Shown piece by piece: positions 8,541 to 17,915 of a stretch of DNA of 64,000 bases; the first letter of the stretch is position 1; every line of letters starts with the position of its first letter. The notes under the pieces are model-generated. The model saw only the letters and a program-made list of their open reading frames with translations, ran no database searches and was not told the DNA's origin. This DNA comes from Ruminococcaceae bacterium UBA7080 (GTDB lineage: Bacteria > Bacillota > Clostridia > Oscillospirales > Acutalibacteraceae), in NCBI GenBank assembly GCA_002493595.1, contig DKZG01000027.1, forward strand, positions 1 to 64,000. The letters are read 5' to 3'. The position numbers were made by a program, and so were the translations under genes.

Positions 8541-8732
8541 TTATATCTGCCCTTCTCGACAACCTCGGGCTTTAGTAACCCGAACACGTTTTTTAAGGGA
8601 TTTATCTTCCGTGAAACGGGAATGCAGACCTCCCTTTTATCAGGATGCTGGGAGCACAAAGTGATCGGAGTAAAACCCACCTGCTTGAGATGCAGGTTAT
8701 TCTCAGTCTGAGGCGGCTGGGTGGATTAACAA
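8541..8732 (+). ncRNA. ssrS: 6S RNA (candidate SsrS)
   Basis: 6S RNA binds sigma-A RNA polymerase by mimicking an open promoter. Seen here: a closing stem ATCTGCCC (8546-8553) with GGGTGGAT (8719-8726); a terminal arm with AAGGGA/TCCCTT and inner paired segments; a CCGA-CAC/GTGA-TCGG stem leading to it; and on the 3' side of the central bubble a hairpin ACCTGC/GCAGGT followed by TTA and GGCGGC, the arrangement found in known 6S RNAs. Length near 190 nt is typical. A terminator follows. No protein could be read from this segment. Assignment rests on fold and partial motif similarity. Confidence 0.7.
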
Positions 8733-8737
8733 AAGAA

Positions 8738-8775
8738 AAAGCATTGCTTAATCATTAAGATTGGCAATGCTTTAT
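8738..8775. terminator. Bidirectional terminator between 6S RNA and cca
   Basis: Arms AAAGCATTGC (8738-8747) and GCAATGCTTT (8764-8773) with T-rich sequence on the plus strand side; the minus strand also offers TTTTTCTTTT after the hairpin. Confidence 0.75.
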
Positions 8776-8776
8776 T

Positions 8777-10108
8777 TTATTTATTCAATGATTTTAAATA
8801 AGACAAAAGGGCATCTTTATCGTTTTCAAGTTCATTATCCATCACTTTTTGAAGCAAAAAGCTGAGCATTTCACCAATTCTTTTGCCATTATAGCCTAAT
8901 GCCTTGAGGTCATTGCCGTGAACTGCCAAATCACGCAATGAAAACGCTTCTCCTTCTTCAATTATTTCATCAAGAATTGTTTGAGTTATATTAAGATTTT
9001 CAAGCTCATTGACGGTCATTTCCGGATTTTGAGCCAGTTTATCAGCTCGTTTAACCTCAATTAAATCACGCAGTGTACTCTCCCCTATTTCAAACAGCCA
9101 TTTTTTTATTCTATTTTTTTCAGTACCGATATGCATATCGTGAATCGGCACCACACGCATCACTCTGTTGTAAGTATCATTGGATACTTTAAGTCGTTTC
9201 AATACTTTGTCAGCGTATACAGCACTTATTTTTTGATGACCCTTAAAATGGTCTACACCATTATCATCCGTTGTTTTTGAATAAGCCTTTCCGATATCAT
9301 GCAGCAACATTGTCAAACGCAGCGGCAAATCCTCAGGTGACTGTTCAACAGCCTTGCAGGTATGAAGCCACACATCATAAATATGCCATTTCGTGTTTTG
9401 TGAAATATCAAAAACAGCCTTTAATTCAGGGATAATTACGCCAATGATTTCTTTATATTCACTAAGAACATGAAAAACATGATTACCCATCAGAAGTTTG
9501 GAAAGCTCTGAATAGATTCTTTCAGCTGACACATTTCGCAAAAGCTCTTTATTATCATAAATTGCTTTTTTTGTCCTTGGTTCAATATCAAAAGATAACA
9601 CAGATGCGAAACGAAGCGCGCGCATAATTCGGAGTGCATCCTCCTTAAATCTTTTATCCGGATTGCCCACTGCCCTAATCAATCTGCGTCTGATATCTTC
9701 CTCGCCGTTAAATATATCAACCATACCGCTTGTGTCATTATAAGCCATTGCATTAACCGTAAAATCGCGACGTGACAAATCTTCTGCTATATCTGTTACA
9801 AATTCAACATTATCGGGATGACGGCTGTCTGCATAGGTACCATCGGTGCGATATGTTGTAATCTCAAAGAAATCACCATCAACAACAGCTGTAACCGTCC
9901 CGTGCTTCAAACCTGTTTCAATATATTTTATACCATTTTCAAACAGTATTCTTTCAAGTTCATCCGGTCTGGCTGATGTTGTTATGTCTATATCATCACA
10001 AGGTCGCTGCATTATGAAATCACGCACACAGCCGCCAACCACAAAAGCTTCGTAACCGGCATTTTCAATCAGCATTATAATTTGCTTTGCCTTATGTGAT
10101 AAATTCAT
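8777..10108 (-). CDS. cca: CCA-adding tRNA nucleotidyltransferase with HD domain
   Basis: Builds or repairs the CCA end of tRNAs. The class II nucleotidyltransferase head shows FVVGGCVRD and CDDIDITTSA (residues about 20-45), followed by RRDFTVNAMAYN and the RRLIRAVGNPDKRFKEDALRIMR region; an HD phosphohydrolase motif (LLHDIGKAYSK) lies near 260. The start at 10108 is preferred because a GGTGG element precedes it and it gives the normal N-terminus; an in-frame start 21 codons upstream adds unrelated residues. Product has 443 residues. A CmpB-like gene diverges from it. Confidence 0.92.
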   Translation of the reverse strand: MNLSHKAKQIIMLIENAGYEAFVVGGCVRDFIMQRPCDDIDITTSARPDELERILFENGIKYIETGLKHGTVTAVVDGDFFEITTYRTDGTYADSRHPDNVEFVTDIAEDLSRRDFTVNAMAYNDTSGMVDIFNGEEDIRRRLIRAVGNPDKRFKEDALRIMRALRFASVLSFDIEPRTKKAIYDNKELLRNVSAERIYSELSKLLMGNHVFHVLSEYKEIIGVIIPELKAVFDISQNTKWHIYDVWLHTCKAVEQSPEDLPLRLTMLLHDIGKAYSKTTDDNGVDHFKGHQKISAVYADKVLKRLKVSNDTYNRVMRVVPIHDMHIGTEKNRIKKWLFEIGESTLRDLIEVKRADKLAQNPEMTVNELENLNITQTILDEIIEEGEAFSLRDLAVHGNDLKALGYNGKRIGEMLSFLLQKVMDNELENDKDALLSYLKSLNK

Positions 10109-10173
10109 AGTACACCACCCTATCGTTTTAAGCTGCATGTGTATTTTACCACAAAGCGTGTAATAATACAAAT

Positions 10174-10545
10174 ATGAAAAACTTTTTGACTTATTTAGCA
10201 GCCGCTTTAATCGGCGGATTCGGATATTGCCTTATAGAAATATTGTACCGGGGAAGAACACACTACTCAATGTTTTTTGCCGGAGCAATAGTGTTGAGCA
10301 CTTTTTATTATATAAGCAGAAGCTACGAACTCTCCTTTTGGATGAAATGTCTTATCGGCATGCTGATTATAACGGGAATCGAATTGATATTCGGTATCGT
10401 ATTTAATATTATACTAAAAGAACAGGTCTGGGATTACTCTAATGTACCTTTAAATTTTTTGGGTCAAATCTGTCTGCCATTTTCATTAATATGGTTTGCA
10501 CTGTCGGGTGCTGCATTCAAAATACTGGAAGCAATACACCGATAG
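10174..10545 (+). CDS. CmpB-family (putative ABC transporter type IV) membrane protein
   Basis: A 123-residue integral membrane protein with about four hydrophobic segments. The stretch ending WDYSNVPLNFLGQICLPFSL is the signature of the PF06541 family, common in gut Clostridia and annotated as a putative ABC-transporter component without proof of function. Typical members are longer or equally short. No clear ribosome binding site is seen. It is convergent with the Na/Pi cotransporter gene 8 bases away and diverges from cca. Confidence 0.75.
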   Translation: MKNFLTYLAAALIGGFGYCLIEILYRGRTHYSMFFAGAIVLSTFYYISRSYELSFWMKCLIGMLIITGIELIFGIVFNIILKEQVWDYSNVPLNFLGQICLPFSLIWFALSGAAFKILEAIHR

Positions 10546-10552
10546 CAACGAG

Positions 10553-12292
10553 TCAACGAATTTTATATTTTTCCAAATACAGTTCAAAATTCTCTGTAAA
10601 CACTTTGTTTTTGATACTCTGCAGATACAAATGTGTATGGTAATCTCCCTGAGACAGCTCAATTATGCAGACGGCAAGATTGGAACAATGGTCGGCAATT
10701 CTTTCTAAAGAATTTACAATATCAAAAAACAGAATTCCGTTATCAATTGTGCATTCGCCGTTTTCCATTCGCTTAGAATGCCTTGCCCTGAGTTCAGCCT
10801 TCAGATTATCAATAACCTGCTCAAGCGGCTCAATCTCAGCGGCAAGCACTGCATCATCGCTAATAAAAGCAGCAACTGATTTATCAACAATTTCTGATAC
10901 TGCCTTTGACATTACTTCAAGTTCATTTCGGGCATTTGATGAAAAGCTTATACCATCTTTATGCATTTTTCGCTTAGTCTTCAGGATGTTAAATGCATAA
11001 TCACCTATTCGCTCAAAATTGCCTATCGCATGACTTAGCTTTGACAGATTGACAGAATCTCCGCTGCTTAAATCGAGTGAATTAATTTTTACCAAATAGG
11101 TTTCAAGCTCGTCCTCATAAGCATCAAGCCGCTCTTCATTTGCAGCAATTCTTTTATCAACCGACTGTGAATACTTTTTCACAAGTTCAATACATAAATA
11201 AACATTATCTTTAGACAAAGCTGCCATTTTATCACACTGCTGCTTTAACTTCTCAACAGCATATGAGGCTGACAGCAAAAAACGCTCATCCATAAGAGCT
11301 GTTTTTTCCTCGCCGTCATCCTTTCTGATAATAAGGCAGGCCAGTTTTTCAAGTTGTTTTCCGAACGGAAACAAAACAGCCGTTGCAAAAACATTAAATA
11401 CAGTATGAATGATAGCAATATCTGCGGCATTGACAGCTGTTTTTATAAAAGGCAAGGTAAATACAGCATTTATACCATAAAACAAAGCCAATGCAAGTAC
11501 TGCACCTATTACATTAAAAGCAAGATGCACAACTGATGTCCGCTTAGCATTTTTGCTGGTACCTACAGACGAAATAGCGGCAGTTATGCAAGTCCCTATA
11601 TTCTGACCGAGAATAATAGGGAAAGCGGAACCCACTGTAATAGTTCCCGTAACCGTGAGTGCCTGTAATATACCCACGGAAGCAGATGAAGACTGAATAA
11701 CAGCCGTGAGAACGGCACCTGCCAAAACGCCTAAAACCGGATTTGAAAACTTTGTCAAAAGACTTGTAAACTCCGGCACATTCTGAAGAGGTGCCACAGC
11801 ATCACTCATAGACTCCATTCCAAACATCAGAAGTGAAAATCCTAAAAATATCGAGCCGATATTCTTTCTCTTTTCACCTTTTGATGACATATACAAAACG
11901 ATGCCGATTAAGGCTATAATCGGTGTAAAGGAGCTTGGCTTAAGAAGACTTACAAACAGGTTATCGCTTTCTATTCCCGTAAGTGAAAGAAGCCAGCTGG
12001 TTACTGTTGTTCCTATATTAGCACCCATAATAATACCTATCACCTGATTTAAGGACATTATTTTTGAGTTAACAAAACCTACAGCCATAACAGTAACTGC
12101 CGATGAAGACTGAATCACAGCTGTTACACCGGCACCGAGCAATAAACCCTTTATTCTGCTGTTTGTCATTTTTTCCAGCACTGACTCAAATTTTCCGCCG
12201 CCGAGCTTTTCAAGTGATGTTCCCATAAAATTCATACCGAACAAAAACATCGCAAGTCCGCCTAACAAATAGACAAAATTAAATATATTCAT
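10553..12292 (-). CDS. Na+/phosphate cotransporter family protein with PhoU-like tail
   Basis: Predicted plasma-membrane importer of phosphate of the NptA/SLC34-like group. Two inverted repeats each carry the QSSSA signature (AVIQSSSAVTVM near 60 and AVIQSSSASVGI near 200), with about eight hydrophobic segments up to residue 310. The C-terminal half (about 340-560) is a soluble helical PhoU-like domain with heptad patterns. At 579 residues it matches the family. AGGTGA precedes the ATG. Single gene between convergent and co-directional neighbours. Confidence 0.9.
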   Translation of the reverse strand: MNIFNFVYLLGGLAMFLFGMNFMGTSLEKLGGGKFESVLEKMTNSRIKGLLLGAGVTAVIQSSSAVTVMAVGFVNSKIMSLNQVIGIIMGANIGTTVTSWLLSLTGIESDNLFVSLLKPSSFTPIIALIGIVLYMSSKGEKRKNIGSIFLGFSLLMFGMESMSDAVAPLQNVPEFTSLLTKFSNPVLGVLAGAVLTAVIQSSSASVGILQALTVTGTITVGSAFPIILGQNIGTCITAAISSVGTSKNAKRTSVVHLAFNVIGAVLALALFYGINAVFTLPFIKTAVNAADIAIIHTVFNVFATAVLFPFGKQLEKLACLIIRKDDGEEKTALMDERFLLSASYAVEKLKQQCDKMAALSKDNVYLCIELVKKYSQSVDKRIAANEERLDAYEDELETYLVKINSLDLSSGDSVNLSKLSHAIGNFERIGDYAFNILKTKRKMHKDGISFSSNARNELEVMSKAVSEIVDKSVAAFISDDAVLAAEIEPLEQVIDNLKAELRARHSKRMENGECTIDNGILFFDIVNSLERIADHCSNLAVCIIELSQGDYHTHLYLQSIKNKVFTENFELYLEKYKIR

Positions 12293-12390
12293 TTTATCAC
12301 CTCGACGTTATATTAATACACCATAATTAAGTGCATATTCAGCGAGCGTAAAATATAAGTAAATTAAAGTAAAATATAAGTAAAAAAATA

Positions 12391-12426
12391 AACAGATGAG
12401 AAATTCAAAAAAACTTCCATCTGCTT
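12391..12426 (-). terminator. Terminator of the gntR-ABC operon
   Basis: On the minus strand CAGATG and CATCTG pair across about 19 bases (12393-12423) and are followed by a long T-rich run (12360-12392). The stem is short, so the call is moderate. Confidence 0.45.
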
Positions 12427-12437
12427 ATTTATATTAT

Positions 12438-13046
12438 TCAGAATTCTCTGTTCTTAAAAAGTTTAACAGCAATCGCCCATGATAGTACAAAAACCATAGT
12501 TATAACAGCAAATAAGATTAAAAATAAATAATTAAATTCTGACAATTGCGGCATAAGTATTTTTGTTTTGCTTAAAAGGACACTTAAACCACCTATTATC
12601 CCTGCCAAAAAGATTATAGGTATTTTGCCCTTTGCATAACCAAATCTGAGCATAACAGGCAGTGAAACAGCCGGATAAAAGAGACCTAAAGCGAAGCTTG
12701 GCAAAACACTCAAAAAACAATTTACAGAAAAACCATCATGCAAAATGAAAACAACAGCACACATCAGCGCTGCACCGGAAGTCAAAATAAAGCTAAGCAA
12801 ATACTTTGAGGATACATACTGTGACTTCGTTATCGGCAATGTGAGTGCAAATTTATCCCATCTGTCGCGCTCATCATACGCAATCGTGTTTGGCCCTAAT
12901 ATGCTAATAAAAACTACAGCATAATAAGACAAAAACGAAATATTCGAAAATGCAGCACCGCCCAAAAGCATGACTGCTATAAAAATCAGATATACTTTGC
13001 CTATTTTATAAATCAGCATAAAATCCTTTACAAGCAAGCCTTTCAT
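12438..13046 (-). CDS. ABC-2 type transporter permease
   Basis: A 202-residue membrane protein with about six hydrophobic segments. The segment NTIAYDERDRWDKFALTLPITKSQYVSSKY is typical of ABC-2 permeases that sit with GntR-regulated ATPases in Firmicutes. GGGGGAGA precedes the ATG. Its start overlaps the stop of the ATPase gene, so the two are probably translated together. The substrate is unknown; in related operons it is often an antimicrobial or cell-envelope compound. Confidence 0.85.
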   Translation of the reverse strand: MKGLLVKDFMLIYKIGKVYLIFIAVMLLGGAAFSNISFLSYYAVVFISILGPNTIAYDERDRWDKFALTLPITKSQYVSSKYLLSFILTSGAALMCAVVFILHDGFSVNCFLSVLPSFALGLFYPAVSLPVMLRFGYAKGKIPIIFLAGIIGGLSVLLSKTKILMPQLSEFNYLFLILFAVITMVFVLSWAIAVKLFKNREF

Positions 13047-13888
13047 TATCTCTCCCCCTTTATCATAAACACAAAAAGTTCCTCAATAGTAACAGGCTGA
13101 CACTCAAAACCATCAGGAATTTCAGTACGTTTAACAATCGCTTCTGCTCCATAATGATTTTGTCTTGAACCGATAACGGCAGACGCGTCAAGCTCCTCAA
13201 GCTGCAAAGATGTGCAGTTAATAAAGGCATATTTCTCTTTTAATCTGTCTTTTTCTTCAAACAGCATAAGTTTACCCTTGTGCAGAAAAGCAATATAGTC
13301 ACATATCTTTTCAAGATCGGATACAATATGCGATGAAATCAAAATCGAATGGCTTTCATCTCTCGTAAAATCCATAAAAATATCGGTAATTTCATCTCTC
13401 ACAACAGGATCAAGCCCGCCGGTTGCTTCATCAAGAATAAGCAGTTTTGCTCCATGAGACAGTGCGACAGCAATACCAAGCTTCATTTTCATACCTTTTG
13501 AAAAATCTTTAAACTTTTTATTTTTCGGCAAATGAAATCGGTCAACATATTCATTAAATTCGGCGCTGTTCCAATTTTTATAGAAATACGACATCACTCT
13601 TCCAATATTCTTTATATTAAAGCAATCACTGAATCCGACTTCATCCAACACAACTCCGATTTCTTCTTTAGCGAGTTCAAGAGAATTCTGATTATCATTT
13701 CCAAGAACGGTTATGCTGCCGCTGTCCTTATGTACAATATCAAGAATCAGCTTAATGGTTGTGCTCTTTCCTGCACCATTTTCACCGATAAGACCTAAAA
13801 TACATCCACCCGGCAGTGTTAAATTTAAATTATCTATTTTAAAATCGTTATAATGCTTTGACAGATTTTGTATTTCAAGAGCATTCAT
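13046..13888 (-). CDS. ABC transporter ATP-binding protein
   Basis: Energises the adjacent ABC-2 permease. Walker A GENGAGKST near residue 37, a signature variant FSKGMKMKLGIA near 130 (FSKGM in place of LSGGQ) and Walker B LLILDEATGGLD near 150 are visible, with the H-loop at SSHIVSD. The 280-residue length includes a C-terminal extension of about 60 residues common in this subgroup. GGAGGAATAACA precedes the ATG. Second gene of gntR-ATPase-permease. Confidence 0.92.
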   Translation of the reverse strand: MNALEIQNLSKHYNDFKIDNLNLTLPGGCILGLIGENGAGKSTTIKLILDIVHKDSGSITVLGNDNQNSLELAKEEIGVVLDEVGFSDCFNIKNIGRVMSYFYKNWNSAEFNEYVDRFHLPKNKKFKDFSKGMKMKLGIAVALSHGAKLLILDEATGGLDPVVRDEITDIFMDFTRDESHSILISSHIVSDLEKICDYIAFLHKGKLMLFEEKDRLKEKYAFINCTSLQLEELDASAVIGSRQNHYGAEAIVKRTEIPDGFECQPVTIEELFVFMIKGER

Positions 13889-13890
13889 TG

Positions 13891-14259
13891 TTATTCCTCC
13901 ATTATATCAATCATATCAATAATATCCTGCTTTGAAAGGCTGCAGCTTGCAGCAAGATGAATAATTTTGTCAATATGCTGCTCAATTTCTTTAAGATTTT
14001 CTTCACGCAGAAGCTGTGTATTTTTTTGAGCCACAAAACAACCTTTGCCGGCAACGGTATAAATAAATCCGTCTCGTTCAAGCTCATCATAAGCACGTTT
14101 TGTTGTTATGACACTTATCCTTAAATCTTTAGCAAGATTTCGAATAGACGGCAGCGGATCATCCTCTTTAATAACAGAGCTTATTATCTGTGTTTTAATC
14201 TGTTTATAGATTTGTTCATAAATCGGTTCACCGCTTTTATTATCAATAAATATATTCAA
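13891..14259 (-). CDS. GntR-family (YtrA type) transcriptional regulator
   Basis: A short regulator with an N-terminal winged helix (about 1-75: EPIYEQIYKQIKTQIIS, PLPSIRNLAKDLRISVITTKRAYDELERDGFIYTVAGKGCFVA) and a small helical tail, the YtrA arrangement that usually represses the ABC operon it heads. The TTG at 14259 is preferred because AGAGGTGA lies just upstream and the family normally starts MNIFIDN; a GTG at 14274 is the alternative. A palindromic operator overlaps the promoter, which supports autorepression. Confidence 0.88.
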   Translation of the reverse strand: MNIFIDNKSGEPIYEQIYKQIKTQIISSVIKEDDPLPSIRNLAKDLRISVITTKRAYDELERDGFIYTVAGKGCFVAQKNTQLLREENLKEIEQHIDKIIHLAASCSLSKQDIIDMIDIMEE

Positions 14260-14276
14260 GTCATCACCTCTCACAT

Positions 14277-14318
14277 ACTGTATATTAACAGTATATACAG
14301 TTTGAACAGTTTTGTCAA
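14277..14318 (-). promoter_or_regulatory. Promoter and operator of the gntR-ABC operon
   Basis: On the minus strand TTGACA (complement of 14313-14318) and TATACT (complement of 14290-14295) are 17 bases apart. A perfect 9-bp inverted repeat, ACTGTATAT and ATATACAGT with a 7-base spacer (14277-14301), covers the -10 box. This is the expected place and type of site for a YtrA-like repressor. Confidence 0.75.
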
Positions 14319-14386
14319 TACCAAAAAAATTATAACTGAAATGATTTTGGAAATATTAATACCATAATCATAAAGGAGGAAAGATC

Positions 14387-14542
14387 ATGAAATACATTTG
14401 CGACGTATGCGGCTGGGAATACGATGAAGAAAAAGGATATCCCGAAGGCGGCATTGAACCCGGCACAAAATGGGAGAATGTACCTGAAGATTTCGAATGT
14501 CCACTGTGCTTTGTCGGCAAGGAAAGCTTCTCAGAGGCTTAG
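14387..14542 (+). CDS. Rubredoxin
   Basis: A 51-residue electron carrier holding one iron atom by four cysteines. Both knuckles are present: CDVCGWEYD near residue 5 and CPLCFVG near 38. AAAGGAGGA lies 6 bases before the ATG. It is monocistronic and followed by a strong hairpin. Rubredoxins in anaerobes feed electrons to oxygen- and peroxide-removing enzymes; the partner is not in this window. Confidence 0.95.
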   Translation: MKYICDVCGWEYDEEKGYPEGGIEPGTKWENVPEDFECPLCFVGKESFSEA

Positions 14543-14544
14543 CA

Positions 14545-14586
14545 AAAAAGGAACAGTTATCATATATGATAACTGTTCCTTTTTTA
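14545..14586. terminator. Bidirectional terminator after rubredoxin
   Basis: A near-perfect palindrome of about 20 bp per arm (AAAAGGAACAGTTATCAT and its complement) with A and T runs at its ends separates the rubredoxin gene from the convergent gene ending at 14584. Confidence 0.88.
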
Positions 14587-14973
14587 TTTGAAAACAATTT
14601 TTACCGGAGTCTTTTTATTATAATTTTCAAGCTCCTGCATAAGCTGGTTAAACTCGTCATCGCTTAAATGTTGTCTATCCTCAGGGTAATCCCACTGATC
14701 AAAGGGATTGGACCTTGTGCAAAGCATCTTGCCATCGCAGAGTACCCACGGAAAAGCTAAAATTTTCCTCTTATTCTTTACATAATAAAGAACACCTGTA
14801 CTGCCTTTTGAAACATTCTTAAAATATATCAATCCCTTTGCCTGCTTCATAATCACTCTTACCTGCTGATCAGGCGGCAAATTGCGAAATTGACGACGAT
14901 TAATAATAGGAAATACAACAATTCCCAAAACAAGGATAACCGCTGCTATTATAAGAAGCTGCACTGCCGTCAT
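14584..14973 (-). CDS. Small membrane-anchored protein of unknown function
   Basis: Not recognised. A 129-residue protein with one N-terminal membrane helix (about 4-24, LLIIAAVILVLGIVVFPII), then a basic, soluble domain with aromatic residues (FPWVLCDGKMLCTRSNPFDQWDYPED). The helix-in orientation suggests a cytosolic C-terminus, though the opposite cannot be excluded. It is the last gene after the alpha-mannosidase, 2 bases away, so it is probably co-transcribed. Confidence 0.7.
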   Translation of the reverse strand: MTAVQLLIIAAVILVLGIVVFPIINRRQFRNLPPDQQVRVIMKQAKGLIYFKNVSKGSTGVLYYVKNKRKILAFPWVLCDGKMLCTRSNPFDQWDYPEDRQHLSDDEFNQLMQELENYNKKTPVKIVFK

Positions 14974-14975
14974 TA

Positions 14976-17900
14976 TTATATCACTCCTATTGTAATGATT
15001 TCAAAGGGCTTATATTCAATGACATCCGTTTCGCCCTGAACTTCCTCCAGCATATTAAGAAGCTTAACCTTTTTATCAAGCTTAATTCGTCCGCGTCTGC
15101 CATCCTGCTCAGAAAGCCGGATAACTGTCATAGAGGAATGTTCCCCTCTCTTCATGGCTTGCAGATAAAGCGGAGCAAAGAGTGCACCATCATACCGAAC
15201 ATCTGCCTTAACAAGAGGAATATTATATTGAATTGCAATATTATTTATACCTGCATCAACAGCACTTTTGCTGTGCGGCAAAATCATATAGCAAAAATTG
15301 TGACGACCGATATCACTTGTAACATCCGGACGAATAGTTGCCCTGAGAAGCGAAAGCGACATTGTGTTATTTTCAAAGCTTATACCGTATTTGCCGTCAT
15401 TTATAACCGCTACACCTGCATCCGTCTCAGCAAGATCAGCCCATTTATGGTGACAGGTTTCAAAACGAGCCTGCTGCCAGGTTGTATTTTTATGGGTATC
15501 ACGCTCAATATAGCCTGCCGATGTATCGCAAACAGCCTTTCTGGTCAGCACATTACATGAGAACTCCGCCTTGGCAAGCTTATGCTTTTCATTCCAGTCA
15601 ACCAGATTCTCAACCTCTATTCCCCTGCTCCTTCTAAACAAGCGAATAAACATAGTCCACTGAGATTGCTCCGTCCTGAGAACCGTTCTAAAGGTGGCGC
15701 TTTCACCATCCTTTTCAAAAAGGGCGAGCGGCTCTTTTACAAAAACAGCAACCTGCTTATCCTTATAATTGGGAAGAATATCCCATGCATCATAATTGCC
15801 CGGACAATCAGTATATAGTTTAAGCTTATTGAAATCGCCGCAAACCCACTCTCTGTCAAACTCTTTATCGTAAAGAGAGGCAATCGAGCCATCGTCATTA
15901 AATTGAACAGAATAAAACGGTGTTTCAACCGTGTCACCAAGTTCGAGCCATTGACCGCTGAATTTAACGCTTCTTAAAGAAGAGGCAGAGAGTGCAGAAA
16001 TATTTGGAATCAACCAATTACCCTTAACGCCGCAGCGCGTAGCAGTACCCTTTTTATGCGCCACAAAAGTAAGTGCATCTCTTTTAAAGTTAAGTGTATT
16101 AAAGTATTTTGAGCCGGTACCTATAATCTGATCCAGCCTGCGTTCAATATCATTATAATCTGCCATAGCATCCTCATATACAGGATGAATATGAGAACCG
16201 GGAAGAATATCGTGAAACTGATTAACCAACAATTTTTTATAGATATCGGTTATCTCTTCGGTATTATCCTCTCCCCGAAGAACCGAAAGAATTTCAGCAT
16301 CTCTCAGCTTATATTCGAGTCTGCGGTTTGCCTTTTTCATCTCAGCCTTGGTAGTAAAGGTCCCACGGTGCATCTCAAGATAAAGCTCACCGTCCCAGAT
16401 TTCGAGACTGTTATTATTTTTTAAGTTTTTTTCAAGAAATTCGATACCGCCCATATGCGAACACTTTGGCATAACAGAAAGCTTATCAAACCTATGCATA
16501 AGCTCAATCATTTCCTCAGTGCAGCCGGATCCGCCGTCGCCATAGCCAAACATATTCATGGTTTGTCCGCCGCTGTCCTTATCAATATAAGCCTCCCAGT
16601 TTTCCTGAATTTGGGAAGGCATATTCCAGGTTATGAAATGCGTAGGCGGAACACAGGCAAGAACATCTGTACCATCAATTCCGCGCCAAATAAAATGGTT
16701 GTGCGGAAAACGATTTGTGTCATTCCAGGTTGACATCTTATTTGACACAAAATAATCAACACCGCTCTTTTTTAGTATCTGCGGCAAAATCCAGCTGTTT
16801 CCGAACACATCCGGAAGCCAGGCATTATTAACGGTTTTGCCAAACATCCTTTTATAGGTCTGCTGGCCATAAAGACATTGCCGAATCAGTGACTCTGCAC
16901 AGGGAATATTACAGTCCGGCTCAACATACATTGCACCGACAGGCTCAAACTGCCCCGTCTTTACTTTCTCCTTAAGCTCCTCAAAAACCTCAGGATAATA
17001 CTTTTCCAGAGTCTCATAAACATATGGCTGTGTGTGAGTATACTTAAAATCGGGATATTTATCCATCAATCTCAGCTGTATAAGGACCGTTCGAAGATTT
17101 TTCTGCACAGCATGAATTCTTCGCCAATAATAGGCAATATCAAGATGAGAATGCGCAATCAGTGCAACATCACCTCTGCCTTTATAATTATCGTTAGAAA
17201 ATACGATTTCATCCAAATACCTTTTGCACGCATCAACACCTGTAAGCTCGTCACTGTCAAAATCAATTAAATTCATTGCATTGCTGAGCTCTTTATTAAG
17301 GAAATTTCGGTAATCCTCATGAAACAAATCACTTTTTGCAATATCAAGCAAAAGTTCAAAATCCCACACCAAATCCTGGACAGCATGATTAACAGTGCAT
17401 ATGTATGCTCCTTCAAAAATCTGACGGCATCCGCGAACAGAAAGTGACTCGGGATTACGCTCATCATCGGGCTTTGAACGATTATAGCCCATCATTTCAA
17501 AATGAAGTGTTTTTTCATCGTCGATATATGGTGAAAGCAGCATACGTTCACGATTGGGATCAACTCCGCCTACATATCTGCCATTGACCTTGACACAAAT
17601 TTCGGCGGCGGTTTTAAGACAAAACCAAAGCTCTTTGCCTCGCAATTCCACCGGAATATCAACATCCGCATTAATAAAAACAGTACCATCCGGAGTAAAA
17701 TACATATCACCCTTATTCAGTGCACGATATGTATCACTGTAATACTCAAATTCCATTTCAGAAATTTGGCGGGCATCGCGTATCATAAGATTTTCTATTT
17801 CCCATTTATTATCATATATATATCTTTTAAGCCATCCAAAACGAAGCTCTGTCCATTCCTCAGGACGCATGGAACGCCTGACAACTTTAATATGTGCCAC
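14976..17900 (-). CDS. Alpha-mannosidase, glycoside hydrolase family 38
   Basis: Hydrolyses alpha-mannosides, probably in the cytoplasm as no signal peptide is seen. The GH38 N-terminal catalytic domain begins with the zinc-site motif HSHLDIAYYWR near residue 248; the nucleophile aspartate is in NAWLPDVFGNSW near 375. A middle helical domain and a C-terminal beta-sandwich follow; total 974 residues, normal for the family. The start is GTG with GGGAGG eight bases upstream. Preceded by an Nfu-like gene. Role may be turnover of host or yeast mannans or glycoproteins, inferred from the family only. Confidence 0.92.
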   Translation of the reverse strand: MAHIKVVRRSMRPEEWTELRFGWLKRYIYDNKWEIENLMIRDARQISEMEFEYYSDTYRALNKGDMYFTPDGTVFINADVDIPVELRGKELWFCLKTAAEICVKVNGRYVGGVDPNRERMLLSPYIDDEKTLHFEMMGYNRSKPDDERNPESLSVRGCRQIFEGAYICTVNHAVQDLVWDFELLLDIAKSDLFHEDYRNFLNKELSNAMNLIDFDSDELTGVDACKRYLDEIVFSNDNYKGRGDVALIAHSHLDIAYYWRRIHAVQKNLRTVLIQLRLMDKYPDFKYTHTQPYVYETLEKYYPEVFEELKEKVKTGQFEPVGAMYVEPDCNIPCAESLIRQCLYGQQTYKRMFGKTVNNAWLPDVFGNSWILPQILKKSGVDYFVSNKMSTWNDTNRFPHNHFIWRGIDGTDVLACVPPTHFITWNMPSQIQENWEAYIDKDSGGQTMNMFGYGDGGSGCTEEMIELMHRFDKLSVMPKCSHMGGIEFLEKNLKNNNSLEIWDGELYLEMHRGTFTTKAEMKKANRRLEYKLRDAEILSVLRGEDNTEEITDIYKKLLVNQFHDILPGSHIHPVYEDAMADYNDIERRLDQIIGTGSKYFNTLNFKRDALTFVAHKKGTATRCGVKGNWLIPNISALSASSLRSVKFSGQWLELGDTVETPFYSVQFNDDGSIASLYDKEFDREWVCGDFNKLKLYTDCPGNYDAWDILPNYKDKQVAVFVKEPLALFEKDGESATFRTVLRTEQSQWTMFIRLFRRSRGIEVENLVDWNEKHKLAKAEFSCNVLTRKAVCDTSAGYIERDTHKNTTWQQARFETCHHKWADLAETDAGVAVINDGKYGISFENNTMSLSLLRATIRPDVTSDIGRHNFCYMILPHSKSAVDAGINNIAIQYNIPLVKADVRYDGALFAPLYLQAMKRGEHSSMTVIRLSEQDGRRGRIKLDKKVKLLNMLEEVQGETDVIEYKPFEIITIGVI

Positions 17901-17915
17901 AATTCAGATCCTCCC

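Noticed and set aside
15138..17742. Several open frames on the plus strand opposite the alpha-mannosidase gene
   Set aside because: They lie antisense to a clear GH38 gene, have no ribosome binding sites and show no protein-like composition.
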